This document shows positions 46,474 through 54,852 of a stretch of DNA of 64,000 bases, piece after piece. A program made the position numbers and the translations under genes. This DNA comes from Gloeotrichia echinulata CP02 (GTDB taxonomy: Bacteria; Cyanobacteriota; Cyanobacteriia; Cyanobacteriales; Nostocaceae): NCBI GenBank assembly GCA_038087035.1, contig CP051187.1, positions 2,237,001-2,301,000 on the forward strand, in the 5' to 3' direction. Position 1 is the first letter of the stretch; every line of letters begins with the position of its first letter. The notes beneath the pieces are model-generated. The model was given only the letters and a program-made list of their open reading frames with translations, was not told the DNA's origin and searched no databases.

Positions 46474-47967
46474 ATGAACCAGGAGGTTCAGGCTGAACAT
46501 ATTCAACGCGATAAATTGCTAGAGCAATTGAGTAGCTGTCCAGCAGGGATTTTTAATATAGTGGCTTTTTGTATAAAAGCACCTACAAAGTCACTATATG
46601 GGGATACGGTTGATCAAGCAACAAAAGCGATAGCACTTATAGAATGGGCAGAAAATCCAGATAGTCCAGGTATTGATATTGATAAATTAAACGATTGCTA
46701 TCTAAAAGCAATAGGCAAAAAAAAAGTACTTGATCATACTAAATTTACGATTTCTAAGAAATTCCTTTGTCAAAGTTTCACTGCAACAACCATAACAACT
46801 GGTTTGATTATCCTGATGCGAATGTTAGGAGGGCTACAAAGCTATGAATTACTTGCTTATGACCATTTTATGAGAATACGGAGAAACTCTGAATGGGCAG
46901 ATGATAAATTTTTGGTGATTAGTATAGACGAGGAAGATATACAGTATCAAGATCAAGACATCAACCTAAAATATAAGCCAAGGCAAGGTTCACTATCAGA
47001 TAAAGCCTTGTTAGCACTTTTGAAAAAAATTACACCTTATAAACCAAAAATTATTGCTTCAGATATTATTCATGACTATAAATTTGAACCAGAATTACAA
47101 GAATATTTAAAGATAAATAAAAATTTAAAATACATTTCTATTTGTCAATTTCGCAATGAAAATAGCAATCTTTCAGGAATTAGACCACCAAATAATTTCT
47201 CTCCAAACCAGTTGGGGTTCATTAATTTTCCTAAAGATGATGATGATGTTATTAGGCGACAGCTTCTTGGTATGGAAGAAGATGCAATTTGCCCAACACA
47301 GCAATCTATAGGGTTGCGTATTGCACTTAGTTATTTAGGAGAATCAGGTGATATGACCCCAGAGGGATTTGTGAAAATTCGTGATGTGGTGTTCAAGCCA
47401 TTAGAACATAATGCAGGTGGATATCAGTTACCAAAAGGAGAAGAAGATGTGGATCAAGTTTTGCTAAATTACCAAGCTTCAAATCCAAAAATAAAAACAC
47501 TCCGAGATATTTTAGCTGATTCATCAAATTCACAGTTAGCAGGCATTATAAATGAAAAAACAATTATTTTAATAGGATTTGTTGATTCAAAAACCGATCA
47601 ACATCGTACACCTTACAATAAAGAAATGTCTGGCGTAATAATTCATGCTAATATGGCCAGTCAAATCATTAATGCTGTTGAAAAAAAACGTCCACTTATA
47701 AAGTGGTTACCCGAATATGCAGAGAATATTTGGATATTTTTTTGGGTATTACTAGGATGCACATTAAATTTAGTATGGAAACATGATTATTTTAAAAAAT
47801 TAAAAATAACAATTCTTCTTGTTTCTTTATACAGTGCTGTCTTATATGTCTTTTGTCTTTTAGCTTTTTCAGTAGCAGTGTGGATTCCTTTTGTGCCGCC
47901 ACTTTTAGCACTTATCATAACACCTGTTTGTTTATTACTAGTTCAAAGCATTTTTAGATACAAATAA
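46474..47967 (+). CDS. EAD1-CHASE2 membrane protein
   Basis: 497 residues. The N-terminus (about 8-80) fits effector-associated domain 1 (RDKLLEQLSSCPAGIFNIVA, then TKAIALIEWAEN and LNDCYLKAI), a death-fold-like adaptor of bacterial conflict systems. A membrane helix (about 103-122) leads to an extracytoplasmic CHASE2 domain (about 125-400; FLVISIDEEDI, NEKTIILIGFVDS, VIIHANMASQI). Three C-terminal helices follow (about 415-490). There is no kinase, cyclase or other output domain, so the N-terminal adaptor must carry the signal inward by binding another EAD1 partner. Downstream DUF928 is 32 bp away. Start has AAAGGA about 15 bases upstream. Confidence 0.83.
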   Translation: MNQEVQAEHIQRDKLLEQLSSCPAGIFNIVAFCIKAPTKSLYGDTVDQATKAIALIEWAENPDSPGIDIDKLNDCYLKAIGKKKVLDHTKFTISKKFLCQSFTATTITTGLIILMRMLGGLQSYELLAYDHFMRIRRNSEWADDKFLVISIDEEDIQYQDQDINLKYKPRQGSLSDKALLALLKKITPYKPKIIASDIIHDYKFEPELQEYLKINKNLKYISICQFRNENSNLSGIRPPNNFSPNQLGFINFPKDDDDVIRRQLLGMEEDAICPTQQSIGLRIALSYLGESGDMTPEGFVKIRDVVFKPLEHNAGGYQLPKGEEDVDQVLLNYQASNPKIKTLRDILADSSNSQLAGIINEKTIILIGFVDSKTDQHRTPYNKEMSGVIIHANMASQIINAVEKKRPLIKWLPEYAENIWIFFWVLLGCTLNLVWKHDYFKKLKITILLVSLYSAVLYVFCLLAFSVAVWIPFVPPLLALIITPVCLLLVQSIFRYK

Positions 47968-47999
47968 ATAACTCAATAACTAATTTGAGGTGATGTGTA

Positions 48000-48752
48000 A
48001 TGTTATACTTTCACAACTATTTAATAACATTTATTATCTTAGCTTTTACGAACGTCAATTTTTCGGTTCATTTTCAGCCAATCTATTTTACACAAACCAT
48101 TAACAACTCTGATATAAACAAAGGATTGAGCTTCAAAGGGAGGAAGCACAAGGGTAAACAAAGTTCAGGAGGGTCACGTCCTGATTGTCCCGTGCCCAAG
48201 GATGAGAAACGTAAACTCACGGCTTTAATACCTACTTCTAACTGGGGAAAAACTACTCAAGGAAATCCAACATTATGGTTTTATGTACCATATTCACCTG
48301 ACCAAATAAAATATGGAAATTTTGTATTACAAGATAAGAATGGAGAGCATGAACAACGTATTAAATTTAATTTGCCAAATACACCAGGCTTTGTAAGTTT
48401 CACTCTACCAAAAGAATTAGAGTTAAAAGAAGTAGGTCTTGAGCAGCAATGGTTTTTTGAACTCTATTGCGATCCCAATAAAAGTCCTGCTGATGTTCAT
48501 GGATGGATTGAGAAAATTGAAGTTAGTAATACGCTTCAGACACTACTTGATAGTTCAGCAAATAAGTACAAAATCTATGAAGAAAATGGTATTTGGTATG
48601 ACACGATAAGCGACTTATTTAGTTTAAAACCAAATCAATCGCCACCTGAACTAAATTTTTGGAAAGAACAATTACTCAAACGTGAAGATGTTAATTTAAA
48701 TAATTTACCTCTAGAACCGTTAATTGGAGAAGTTTTATTGCAAAAACAATAG
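48000..48752 (+). CDS. DUF928 family exported protein (second copy)
   Basis: 250 residues, paralogue of 27454-28173. N-terminal hydrophobic segment, QSSGGSRPDCPVP, LTALIPTSNWG, PTLWFYVPY, FNLPNTPGFVSFTLP, GIWYDTISDLFSL. GAGGTGAT lies just before ATG 48000. It is 32 bp after the EAD1-CHASE2 gene and presumably co-transcribed. Convergent with the CHAT-TPR gene at 48848. Periplasmic location and cooperation with CHASE2 are inferred from repeated co-occurrence. Confidence 0.87.
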   Translation: MLYFHNYLITFIILAFTNVNFSVHFQPIYFTQTINNSDINKGLSFKGRKHKGKQSSGGSRPDCPVPKDEKRKLTALIPTSNWGKTTQGNPTLWFYVPYSPDQIKYGNFVLQDKNGEHEQRIKFNLPNTPGFVSFTLPKELELKEVGLEQQWFFELYCDPNKSPADVHGWIEKIEVSNTLQTLLDSSANKYKIYEENGIWYDTISDLFSLKPNQSPPELNFWKEQLLKREDVNLNNLPLEPLIGEVLLQKQ

Positions 48753-48847
48753 GTTTCTAAAAATAATATCTAAGCTTTTATCAAGTTTAAAACTATTACT
48801 TAAATCGAATTCATTAAAGCAGTCATATTCTGGCTTCCTTCATTAAT

Positions 48848-51481
48848 TTACAACCAGTTCCCAACTAAAATAAAAGTTGCCCAATAACGTGGTATTTTCC
48901 ATTCCTCATTAGACTCCCACAAAGATAATTGAGCTAGTCGTAATGCGTCCGCTCTACTAATTTCATTATTTTCTTTTATTTGTTTATAAAATTTAATCAT
49001 AAGTTCGGGTGTAGCTTCTTCGTCTGCTTGCCAAAGAGAAGCTATAGTACTACGCGCTCCGGCTCTGATAGCTAAACCAGATAAACCTAGAGCTGCTCGT
49101 TTGTCTCCCGATGCTGTTTCACAAGCACTAAGAACAAGTAATTTAATGGCAGTTTTTCGATTTGTATTTATTTGAGATGTCCGAAGTAAGTTGTCTAGGT
49201 CTTTTACATAAAGAGTTTCAGGTACTAATGAATCATTCAAGGATTTTTTATTTGACGTTTTTCCTGAAAGTAGAATATAAGTTTTGTTTGGATCTGAACT
49301 AAACTCACCGTGCGTTGCAAGATGAATTATTGAGAATTTTCCTGTTTTTATTTTTGTTTCGAGATTTTCTTTTGTGAATTTATAATCTAATAACTCTTCA
49401 CCCGATAATTGTGAAGACTTAATTCCGTCTAACTCTTGGCGAACGCCTTCTAAAGAGGTAAGTTTTTCTGGTTTAAAAGGATGTTGTACTTCAAGACTTA
49501 AACCACCTCTTAAGACATGAATATTCTTTGGTAATGGCTCTAATTCCAAAAGTTTTAAGCTAGGAGCCACGGCTACCGCAAATCTCTCTATTAAATAACG
49601 TTTTTTTTCACTATTATAAAGTACGGACATTGGAATGTTTTTGAATGAACCATCCAGCAAAAATACTAATTTCTTTATCTTGCTATCATTAAATTTAGCT
49701 TCAACATCAAGATATTCCTCAAAAGGTTTAATTAACCAGTTATATATCTGTTCCGAACTTTTTTGAACTTTACTTTCTTTACTGGGTATTTTTAAATCAC
49801 CACGTAGAGTTTCTAAGGTTCCTTCTACTATTTGTGAAGAAATAGCCTCTTGGTGAAAATATATTTTGTTTTTATTTGAAACTGAATCAGTAATTGAAAG
49901 AGTTACAGCGAGTTGATTTTTCATAATTATGGGGACAATAGTAGGATATGTAGGATATATATTTTGTTTGTTATCAAGGATTATAACTTTGTTAGATAAA
50001 CTACAACGTAAAAAATTTTCGAGTTCAGCTAGTTGAAGAGAGTCTACATAATTGATAGAATTAGGAACCTCTGAAATTTGACTGACTTCAATAGAATGAG
50101 TAAAACTATCAGCTACGTTTGGAAAATGACTGAGTAATATATCAACTAACTCTCGATACAAAGGCTCTACATTATCCCTAAAAGAAAACTGCACATCCGA
50201 ATTAATCGCCAGCAAATCACCACGCACAGATTCAAGTGTCTTAACAGCAGCTTCATAACTAGCAATAGCCTCTTTTATTTTACCTTGCTGCTTCAACAAA
50301 CGCCCCATCTGCCATTGCCACTGATATGCTATATTTGATGCTTCACTAGGTTGAGCGAGGTATAGCGCTTCTTCAGTGGCTTTTTGAGCTTTATTTAACT
50401 TACCTAAATATTCGTACATACCACCCAAATTACCAAGAACATAAGACTCAGCAGTTTTGCTATTTATTTTTATTTTTTTGGCTTCCTTTTGTAATTCTCT
50501 TAATAAAGATATAATTTTATCCCAATTAATTGTTGGGTTATCAGCAGGTTTATCTGGTTTTTCTGAAATTTGTTTAAGATAAGCTAGACTTTTAGCCAAA
50601 TTAATTTGGGCATAAATAAATTTAAGTTTTAGATTTTCTGGGATTTCCGATATATTTGATTTTTGGGAATATATTTGAGATGATAGCTCTTGAGCTTCTC
50701 TAAATTGATTTCTTTCAATTAATAAGCTCAACAGATTAACTTGAACTATAAATCTAAAAATAGATGAAGAACTATAATCAATGGCTATTTGATAATTTTC
50801 TTGTGCCTTATTATAATCTTCTGTTGCTTCCTCAATTTCCTCTCGCTTAACATACTGCCAAGGCATATAATCATATACAGGAGATGACCTGCGATCGCGT
50901 TCCAAATTCCCCTTGGCTCTAAATGTATTAGCCAAGCTAAGATATATGACTGCTTGTTGTTCTGATGATAAATTTTTAGCCACTTTTAAACCTTTGTTTA
51001 AGGCTTCTTCTGATTTCTCTAAATCCCCGATCACACGCATAATTTCTCCGAAATAGAACCAAATAATTACTTGAGTATCGTTATTTTGAGCGTCAATCTT
51101 GTTTTTGATTTCTTGCCAATATTTTTGCTCTAAATCATCACAAGTTAATCCGGCATAAAAAGGAAGCACTGTAGCAATTAAAGTTTTACAAGCTGTATAA
51201 TAGAGTCCTTCATTTTGTAATTTCTTAACTTCCTGGATTTGATTTTTTATATCCTGAAATCCAGACTTTTGCTTTTTACCAAAACTCTGAGCAATTTGAC
51301 TTGCACCAGTCATTTGCGACAAAACAACCGGCATTCCTGCAGTTAAAATAAATATACCCAGCAGCATTACCACAACTAGGCGAGAGTATCCCCAGCCACG
51401 CCATAAAATTGTCAATATCCTAGATGTTAGCCTTAAAAAGGATTCCACTGAACGGAAAAGTAAAGACCATTTTCTTGCCAT
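48848..51481 (-). CDS. TPR-CHAT domain protein (second copy)
   Basis: 877 residues. Basic N-terminus, a membrane helix (about 33-55), helical TPR region (about 70-440), then CHAT (about 590-877) with HLATHGEFSSD (catalytic His), LSACETASGD (catalytic Cys), GLSGLAIRAGARSTIASLW and the terminal FILVGNWL. The membrane anchor differs from the copy at 32406, which has a signal-like segment. Its start lies 49 bases inside the end of the tpsB gene, so the two are translated from one message. Likely a membrane-tethered caspase-like peptidase working with the secretion pore. Confidence 0.9.
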   Translation of the reverse strand: MARKWSLLFRSVESFLRLTSRILTILWRGWGYSRLVVVMLLGIFILTAGMPVVLSQMTGASQIAQSFGKKQKSGFQDIKNQIQEVKKLQNEGLYYTACKTLIATVLPFYAGLTCDDLEQKYWQEIKNKIDAQNNDTQVIIWFYFGEIMRVIGDLEKSEEALNKGLKVAKNLSSEQQAVIYLSLANTFRAKGNLERDRRSSPVYDYMPWQYVKREEIEEATEDYNKAQENYQIAIDYSSSSIFRFIVQVNLLSLLIERNQFREAQELSSQIYSQKSNISEIPENLKLKFIYAQINLAKSLAYLKQISEKPDKPADNPTINWDKIISLLRELQKEAKKIKINSKTAESYVLGNLGGMYEYLGKLNKAQKATEEALYLAQPSEASNIAYQWQWQMGRLLKQQGKIKEAIASYEAAVKTLESVRGDLLAINSDVQFSFRDNVEPLYRELVDILLSHFPNVADSFTHSIEVSQISEVPNSINYVDSLQLAELENFLRCSLSNKVIILDNKQNIYPTYPTIVPIIMKNQLAVTLSITDSVSNKNKIYFHQEAISSQIVEGTLETLRGDLKIPSKESKVQKSSEQIYNWLIKPFEEYLDVEAKFNDSKIKKLVFLLDGSFKNIPMSVLYNSEKKRYLIERFAVAVAPSLKLLELEPLPKNIHVLRGGLSLEVQHPFKPEKLTSLEGVRQELDGIKSSQLSGEELLDYKFTKENLETKIKTGKFSIIHLATHGEFSSDPNKTYILLSGKTSNKKSLNDSLVPETLYVKDLDNLLRTSQINTNRKTAIKLLVLSACETASGDKRAALGLSGLAIRAGARSTIASLWQADEEATPELMIKFYKQIKENNEISRADALRLAQLSLWESNEEWKIPRYWATFILVGNWL

Positions 51482-53562
51482 GTTCTACCTCTTGACTCTG
51501 CTGATATTAAAGGAATACCCCAATCAAAACGGGCAGTAAAATTATTACCTTGTCGCCACTGTAAGCCAAAACCTAAAGCTGCTAAAGAATTAGGACTGGG
51601 ATTTGCATTACCAGAACTATTCCAACTTATACCGTAATCAACAAAAGGAATAACTTGTAAAACTGCTGTATTATTGAAAGCATATAAAACAGGTAATTCA
51701 ACTTCACCTGTGACAAAAACTCCGTTGTCAGTTTGTAAAATATCTTGGCGATAGCCGCGTACACTCCCCAAACCTCCAAATGTTATCTGTTCAGCAGATG
51801 GAAGCGCTCGATCTGCTAATTGAACATTAGCACGTAATCTGAGTAATTTATATTTATCCTCACCCAGCAAATTTAACCATAATGCTTGTCCTAGCCAAGA
51901 AAAAAAGCGACTATCGGAAATGACTTCTTTCAGTCCGGGAATTTGTTCATTGATAGTAGAATCAAAAGCATGAAAACCAAAGTTAAATTGTGAGCGAAAA
52001 GCAATCACCCCTTGTGCATTTTGCTGACTCCAGTCCTGAAAAAACCTGAGTGCAAAAATGCGCGTCACTCCATTGTTATCAGCCCCTGCTGAAAGAGGAA
52101 AAGGAATATCTAATAAAGTTGTTTGACTTTCTCTCAAAGAAGCTGTCAACCCCAATGCTAATTCTGCAAAAGTTGATTGTGACGTTGAATTATTATTTTT
52201 TATCGTCATAATTTTGCGAGTGAGGGGCTGACGCAGAGTTAATTCATAAGAGCGAGATGATGATTTAATGTCTTCACCATTCCCATCTTTATTAATATCA
52301 TTAAATGGAGGTTCAATCACCCGATTTTCACTATTGCTGTAGGTGAAACTGAGTGTCCCCTCACGAGGATTAAGCGGTAAAGTGTAACTGGCATCAAAGC
52401 TATTACTACCATCTGTATTAGTGTAACCAAAACTGAGGCGATCGCCTATCCCCAGAAAATTAGCTTCCCTGACAAATGCTCTACGTTCCAAACTACTCAC
52501 ACTGGGCGTGCGACCATTATCAATAGTCAGTGCAGTGCTGAAAGAATTTGCCTCTTGTATCTGAACTTCTAAAATACTTTCGCCCGGATTTATACCAGAT
52601 GATAAGCGAGCAGTCACTGATTTAATTAGAGGGTTAATCTGCAGCAGTTGTAAGGCTTCTTGCAGTTTCTTAATATTTAACGGCTTTGATGCTGCAAGTG
52701 CCAAACGCGAGCGCACATACTCAGGATTCAGTTTAGTCGAAATTTCTGCCGGATTCTTTTTATTTGGGTCAAAGAATGTAACTTTTATATCTTTTAATTC
52801 CCCTTCTATAACTCGAATAATGACTGAACCTCTGCAAGTATTTTGGGTTTCAGTGGGAATATCAACAATTGCACCAGAGGTTGCATATTCTTCACCTTCT
52901 TTACCAGAGTAATGTTTTGCTATTTCCGAAGATATCGAAAGTAATTTTTCTAAAGAAATAGGCTGATTTAAGTAAGGTTGAGTAAGTTTTTTTAAATATT
53001 CGAGTGTCAGAGCCTGATTTCCCTTGAAAGGATATTTTCCATCCAAAAACTTAAATTCTGTAACAGTAATCTGATTCAAAATAGAACTATTTTCTTGACC
53101 TCCATCATTAGAGGTTTTAGGACATAAAGATTCTTGTTGTGTATTTTCTGGTGTAGGAGATTGTAAGTTTGCTGGTTGTGGTAAAGTAGAAGGAAACTTT
53201 TCGTCCCTTGGTTCCTGTGGCGGTCTCGGAATTTGAATAGCAGGGGTAGGAACTTGAGCAACATTGATGATTTGTGCATTTCCAAAATCAGCAGCGTCAT
53301 GATGTTGACTGAAAATCACCTCTAATTGTCTTTTTTTGTTATTTAAGCCCTCACTCAAATCTCTTACTAGGGAGGAAGGCACAGATATTGGTTCTGCCAA
53401 TTGCAGCGGAGCAAATGCTAGAGTTTTAGTAGCTGGTTGGAAAATAAAAAATGATTTTTTATGAGTGGGATTTGCTGAAACACTTTTGATATTTATAGTT
53501 AAGACAAATAAACTTAATTGCAACAAACACCAAATAAGATTAGGCCAATTAGCTGTTTGCAT
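51433..53562 (-). CDS. TpsB outer-membrane transporter (ShlB/FhaC/HecB family)
   Basis: 709 residues. Signal peptide to about KSVSAN, a Pro-rich linker (about 100-150) with IPRPPQEPR, POTRA-type domains (about 165-330; QITVTEFKFLDGKYPFKG, then GSVIIRVIEGELKDIKV), and a 16-strand barrel to the end. The barrel has the LTIDNGRTPSVSS strand, the GGLGSVRGYRQD motif of the Omp85/TpsB superfamily, and the final FSVQWNPF ending in Phe. It exports TpsA proteins; candidates here are 22517-26032 and 40952-45670. First gene of a two-gene operon with the CHAT-TPR gene (49-base overlap). Confidence 0.93.
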   Translation of the reverse strand: MQTANWPNLIWCLLQLSLFVLTINIKSVSANPTHKKSFFIFQPATKTLAFAPLQLAEPISVPSSLVRDLSEGLNNKKRQLEVIFSQHHDAADFGNAQIINVAQVPTPAIQIPRPPQEPRDEKFPSTLPQPANLQSPTPENTQQESLCPKTSNDGGQENSSILNQITVTEFKFLDGKYPFKGNQALTLEYLKKLTQPYLNQPISLEKLLSISSEIAKHYSGKEGEEYATSGAIVDIPTETQNTCRGSVIIRVIEGELKDIKVTFFDPNKKNPAEISTKLNPEYVRSRLALAASKPLNIKKLQEALQLLQINPLIKSVTARLSSGINPGESILEVQIQEANSFSTALTIDNGRTPSVSSLERRAFVREANFLGIGDRLSFGYTNTDGSNSFDASYTLPLNPREGTLSFTYSNSENRVIEPPFNDINKDGNGEDIKSSSRSYELTLRQPLTRKIMTIKNNNSTSQSTFAELALGLTASLRESQTTLLDIPFPLSAGADNNGVTRIFALRFFQDWSQQNAQGVIAFRSQFNFGFHAFDSTINEQIPGLKEVISDSRFFSWLGQALWLNLLGEDKYKLLRLRANVQLADRALPSAEQITFGGLGSVRGYRQDILQTDNGVFVTGEVELPVLYAFNNTAVLQVIPFVDYGISWNSSGNANPSPNSLAALGFGLQWRQGNNFTARFDWGIPLISAESRGRTWQENGLYFSVQWNPF

Positions 53563-53609
53563 TTTTCCTTACTGAGGCATTAAGCACTCAGGGACTGACA
53601 AATAAAAAA

Positions 53610-53716
53610 TATAGCGGTTCTCAATTGAATGCAATACAAAATTATATTGTCGCGTGTAGGGGCACGGCACTGCCGTGCCCTTACGAGTGTATTGGACTCA
53701 ACCGAGAACCCCTATA
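53610..53716. mobile_element. 107-bp miniature element, copy 1
   Basis: TATAGCGGTTCTC and the inverse GAGAACC(C/G)CTATA ends around a GGGGCACGGCA palindrome. Apparently identical to 54029-54135 except one base in the right end. It lies about 48 bases before tpsB's start on its strand. Confidence 0.85.
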
Positions 53717-53825
53717 TCTCATCTACTGAGGATTTTATTATTGGTAGGTTAAAAAATATAGTTATTCTTTATACATTTCATCAAACGAAAAATCCGGGTT
53801 GAAAACGGCATATTTTGTTGTTTTT

Positions 53826-53948
53826 AGGACTTACGCAACTGGCATATTTTTTCTGTAGGGTGTGTGACGCTGGGAAAATATTTGAACGTAGTAATGAGAC
53901 TTGTAGCGTCACGCACCAACCACCAATTGTGACGCTTGCGTAAGTCCT
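53826..53948. mobile_element. 123-bp miniature element, AGGACTTACGCA ends
   Basis: Ends AGGACTTACGCAA and the inverse TTGCGTAAGTCCT. The internal part has GTAGGGTGTGTGACGC and an inverse-like copy GCGTCACGCACC. Distinct from the larger 53957 element. Confidence 0.6.
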
Positions 53949-53956
53949 GGTTTTTT

Positions 53957-54266
53957 AGGACTTACGCACTGTACAAATTTGGCATGGTATGCTTTCACCA
54001 AAATACGTTGTTTCAGGCTTTGATTAATTATAGCGGTTCTCAATTGAATGCAATACAAAATTATATTGTCGCGTGTAGGGGCACGGCACTGCCGTGCCCT
54101 TACGAGTGTATTGGACTCAACCGAGAACCGCTATATTACTTTGATGGTAAACAGACCCGCGTTTTCGGGGTTTAGCAATGCTAAGGGTTTAGCAATGCTA
54201 AACCCCTACGACATCTCCGGTTTTCTGAATCTCATATTTTGTGTTTTTTGTCAATGCGTAAGTCCT
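53957..54266. mobile_element. Miniature element split by a 107-bp element
   Basis: Ends AGGACTTACGCACTGTAC and the inverse AATGCGTAAGTCCT. Removing the 107-bp insertion at 54029-54135 leaves about 203 bp, close to the 197-bp relative at 20853-21049. The two halves are homologous to its two halves. Confidence 0.65.
54029..54135. mobile_element. 107-bp miniature element, copy 2 (nested)
   Basis: Perfect TATAGCGGTTCTC / GAGAACCGCTATA terminal repeats. Inserted within the 53957-54266 element, so it moved later. The TA flanks suggest a TA target. Confidence 0.85.
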
Positions 54267-54324
54267 AGCATTGACAAATTAGATAAATAATGCAGTGAGA
54301 GAAATATCGCTACGAACTTTTGTT

Positions 54325-54626
54325 GGTAACGAAAGTAGTTGTCTTGGTAACGAAAGTACTTGTCTTGGTAACGAAAGTAGTTGTCTTGGTAACGAAAGTA
54401 GTTGTCTTGGTAACGAAAGTACTTGTCTTGGTAACGAAAGTAGTTGTCTTGGTAACGAAAGTACTTGTCTTGGTAACGAAAGTACTTGTCTTGGTAACGA
54501 AAGTACTTGTCTTGGTAACGAAAGTAGTTGTCTTGGTAACGAAAGTAGTTGTCTTGGTAACGAAAGTACTTGTTTTCTTAACCTAGGTGCTTGTTTTCTT
54601 AACCTAGGTACTTGTTTTCTTAACCA
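54325..54626. repeat. 21-bp minisatellite, 12 units plus two variant units
   Basis: Twelve 21-bp units (GGTAACGAAAGTA, then G or C, then TTGTCTT) run 54325-54576. Two units of a second type (CTTAACCTAGGT, G or A, CTTGTTTT) follow, plus a partial one. Because 21 is a multiple of three and the unit has no stop, long frames stay open on both strands (plus: repeats of LGNES-S/T-C from a GTG at 54295; minus: SLPRQ-V/L-L). Neither has a ribosome site or known family, so I do not call a gene. The flanks carry CATTGACAAATTAG and (inverse) CTAATTTGTAAAGTGCGTAAG, so the array sits inside an AGGACTTACGCA-type element. Confidence 0.9.
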
Positions 54627-54852
54627 ATTGTGATGCACATAATAGCTAATTTGTAAAGTGCGTAAGTTCTAAATTACAGTATCTTCCTGTAAATAAATTA
54701 CTTTTACACCGCAGAAGCCCAGAGGATTCTAACAAGATATCTGCTTGATATGTTTTTTTTGGTTTATTTTAGCGCGATTTCCGTAGTCATTGTTGATTAT
54801 GATAGAAAAATGGGCAACCTTTTAGATATAACTGTTTCATATATCACCAAAT

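Noticed and set aside
54325..54626. CRISPR array
   Set aside because: Units are head-to-tail without unique spacers and no cas gene is near.
54279..54638. Both-strand frames over the 21-bp minisatellite
   Set aside because: Open only because the unit is a multiple of three without stops; no ribosome site or family. Kept as a repeat.
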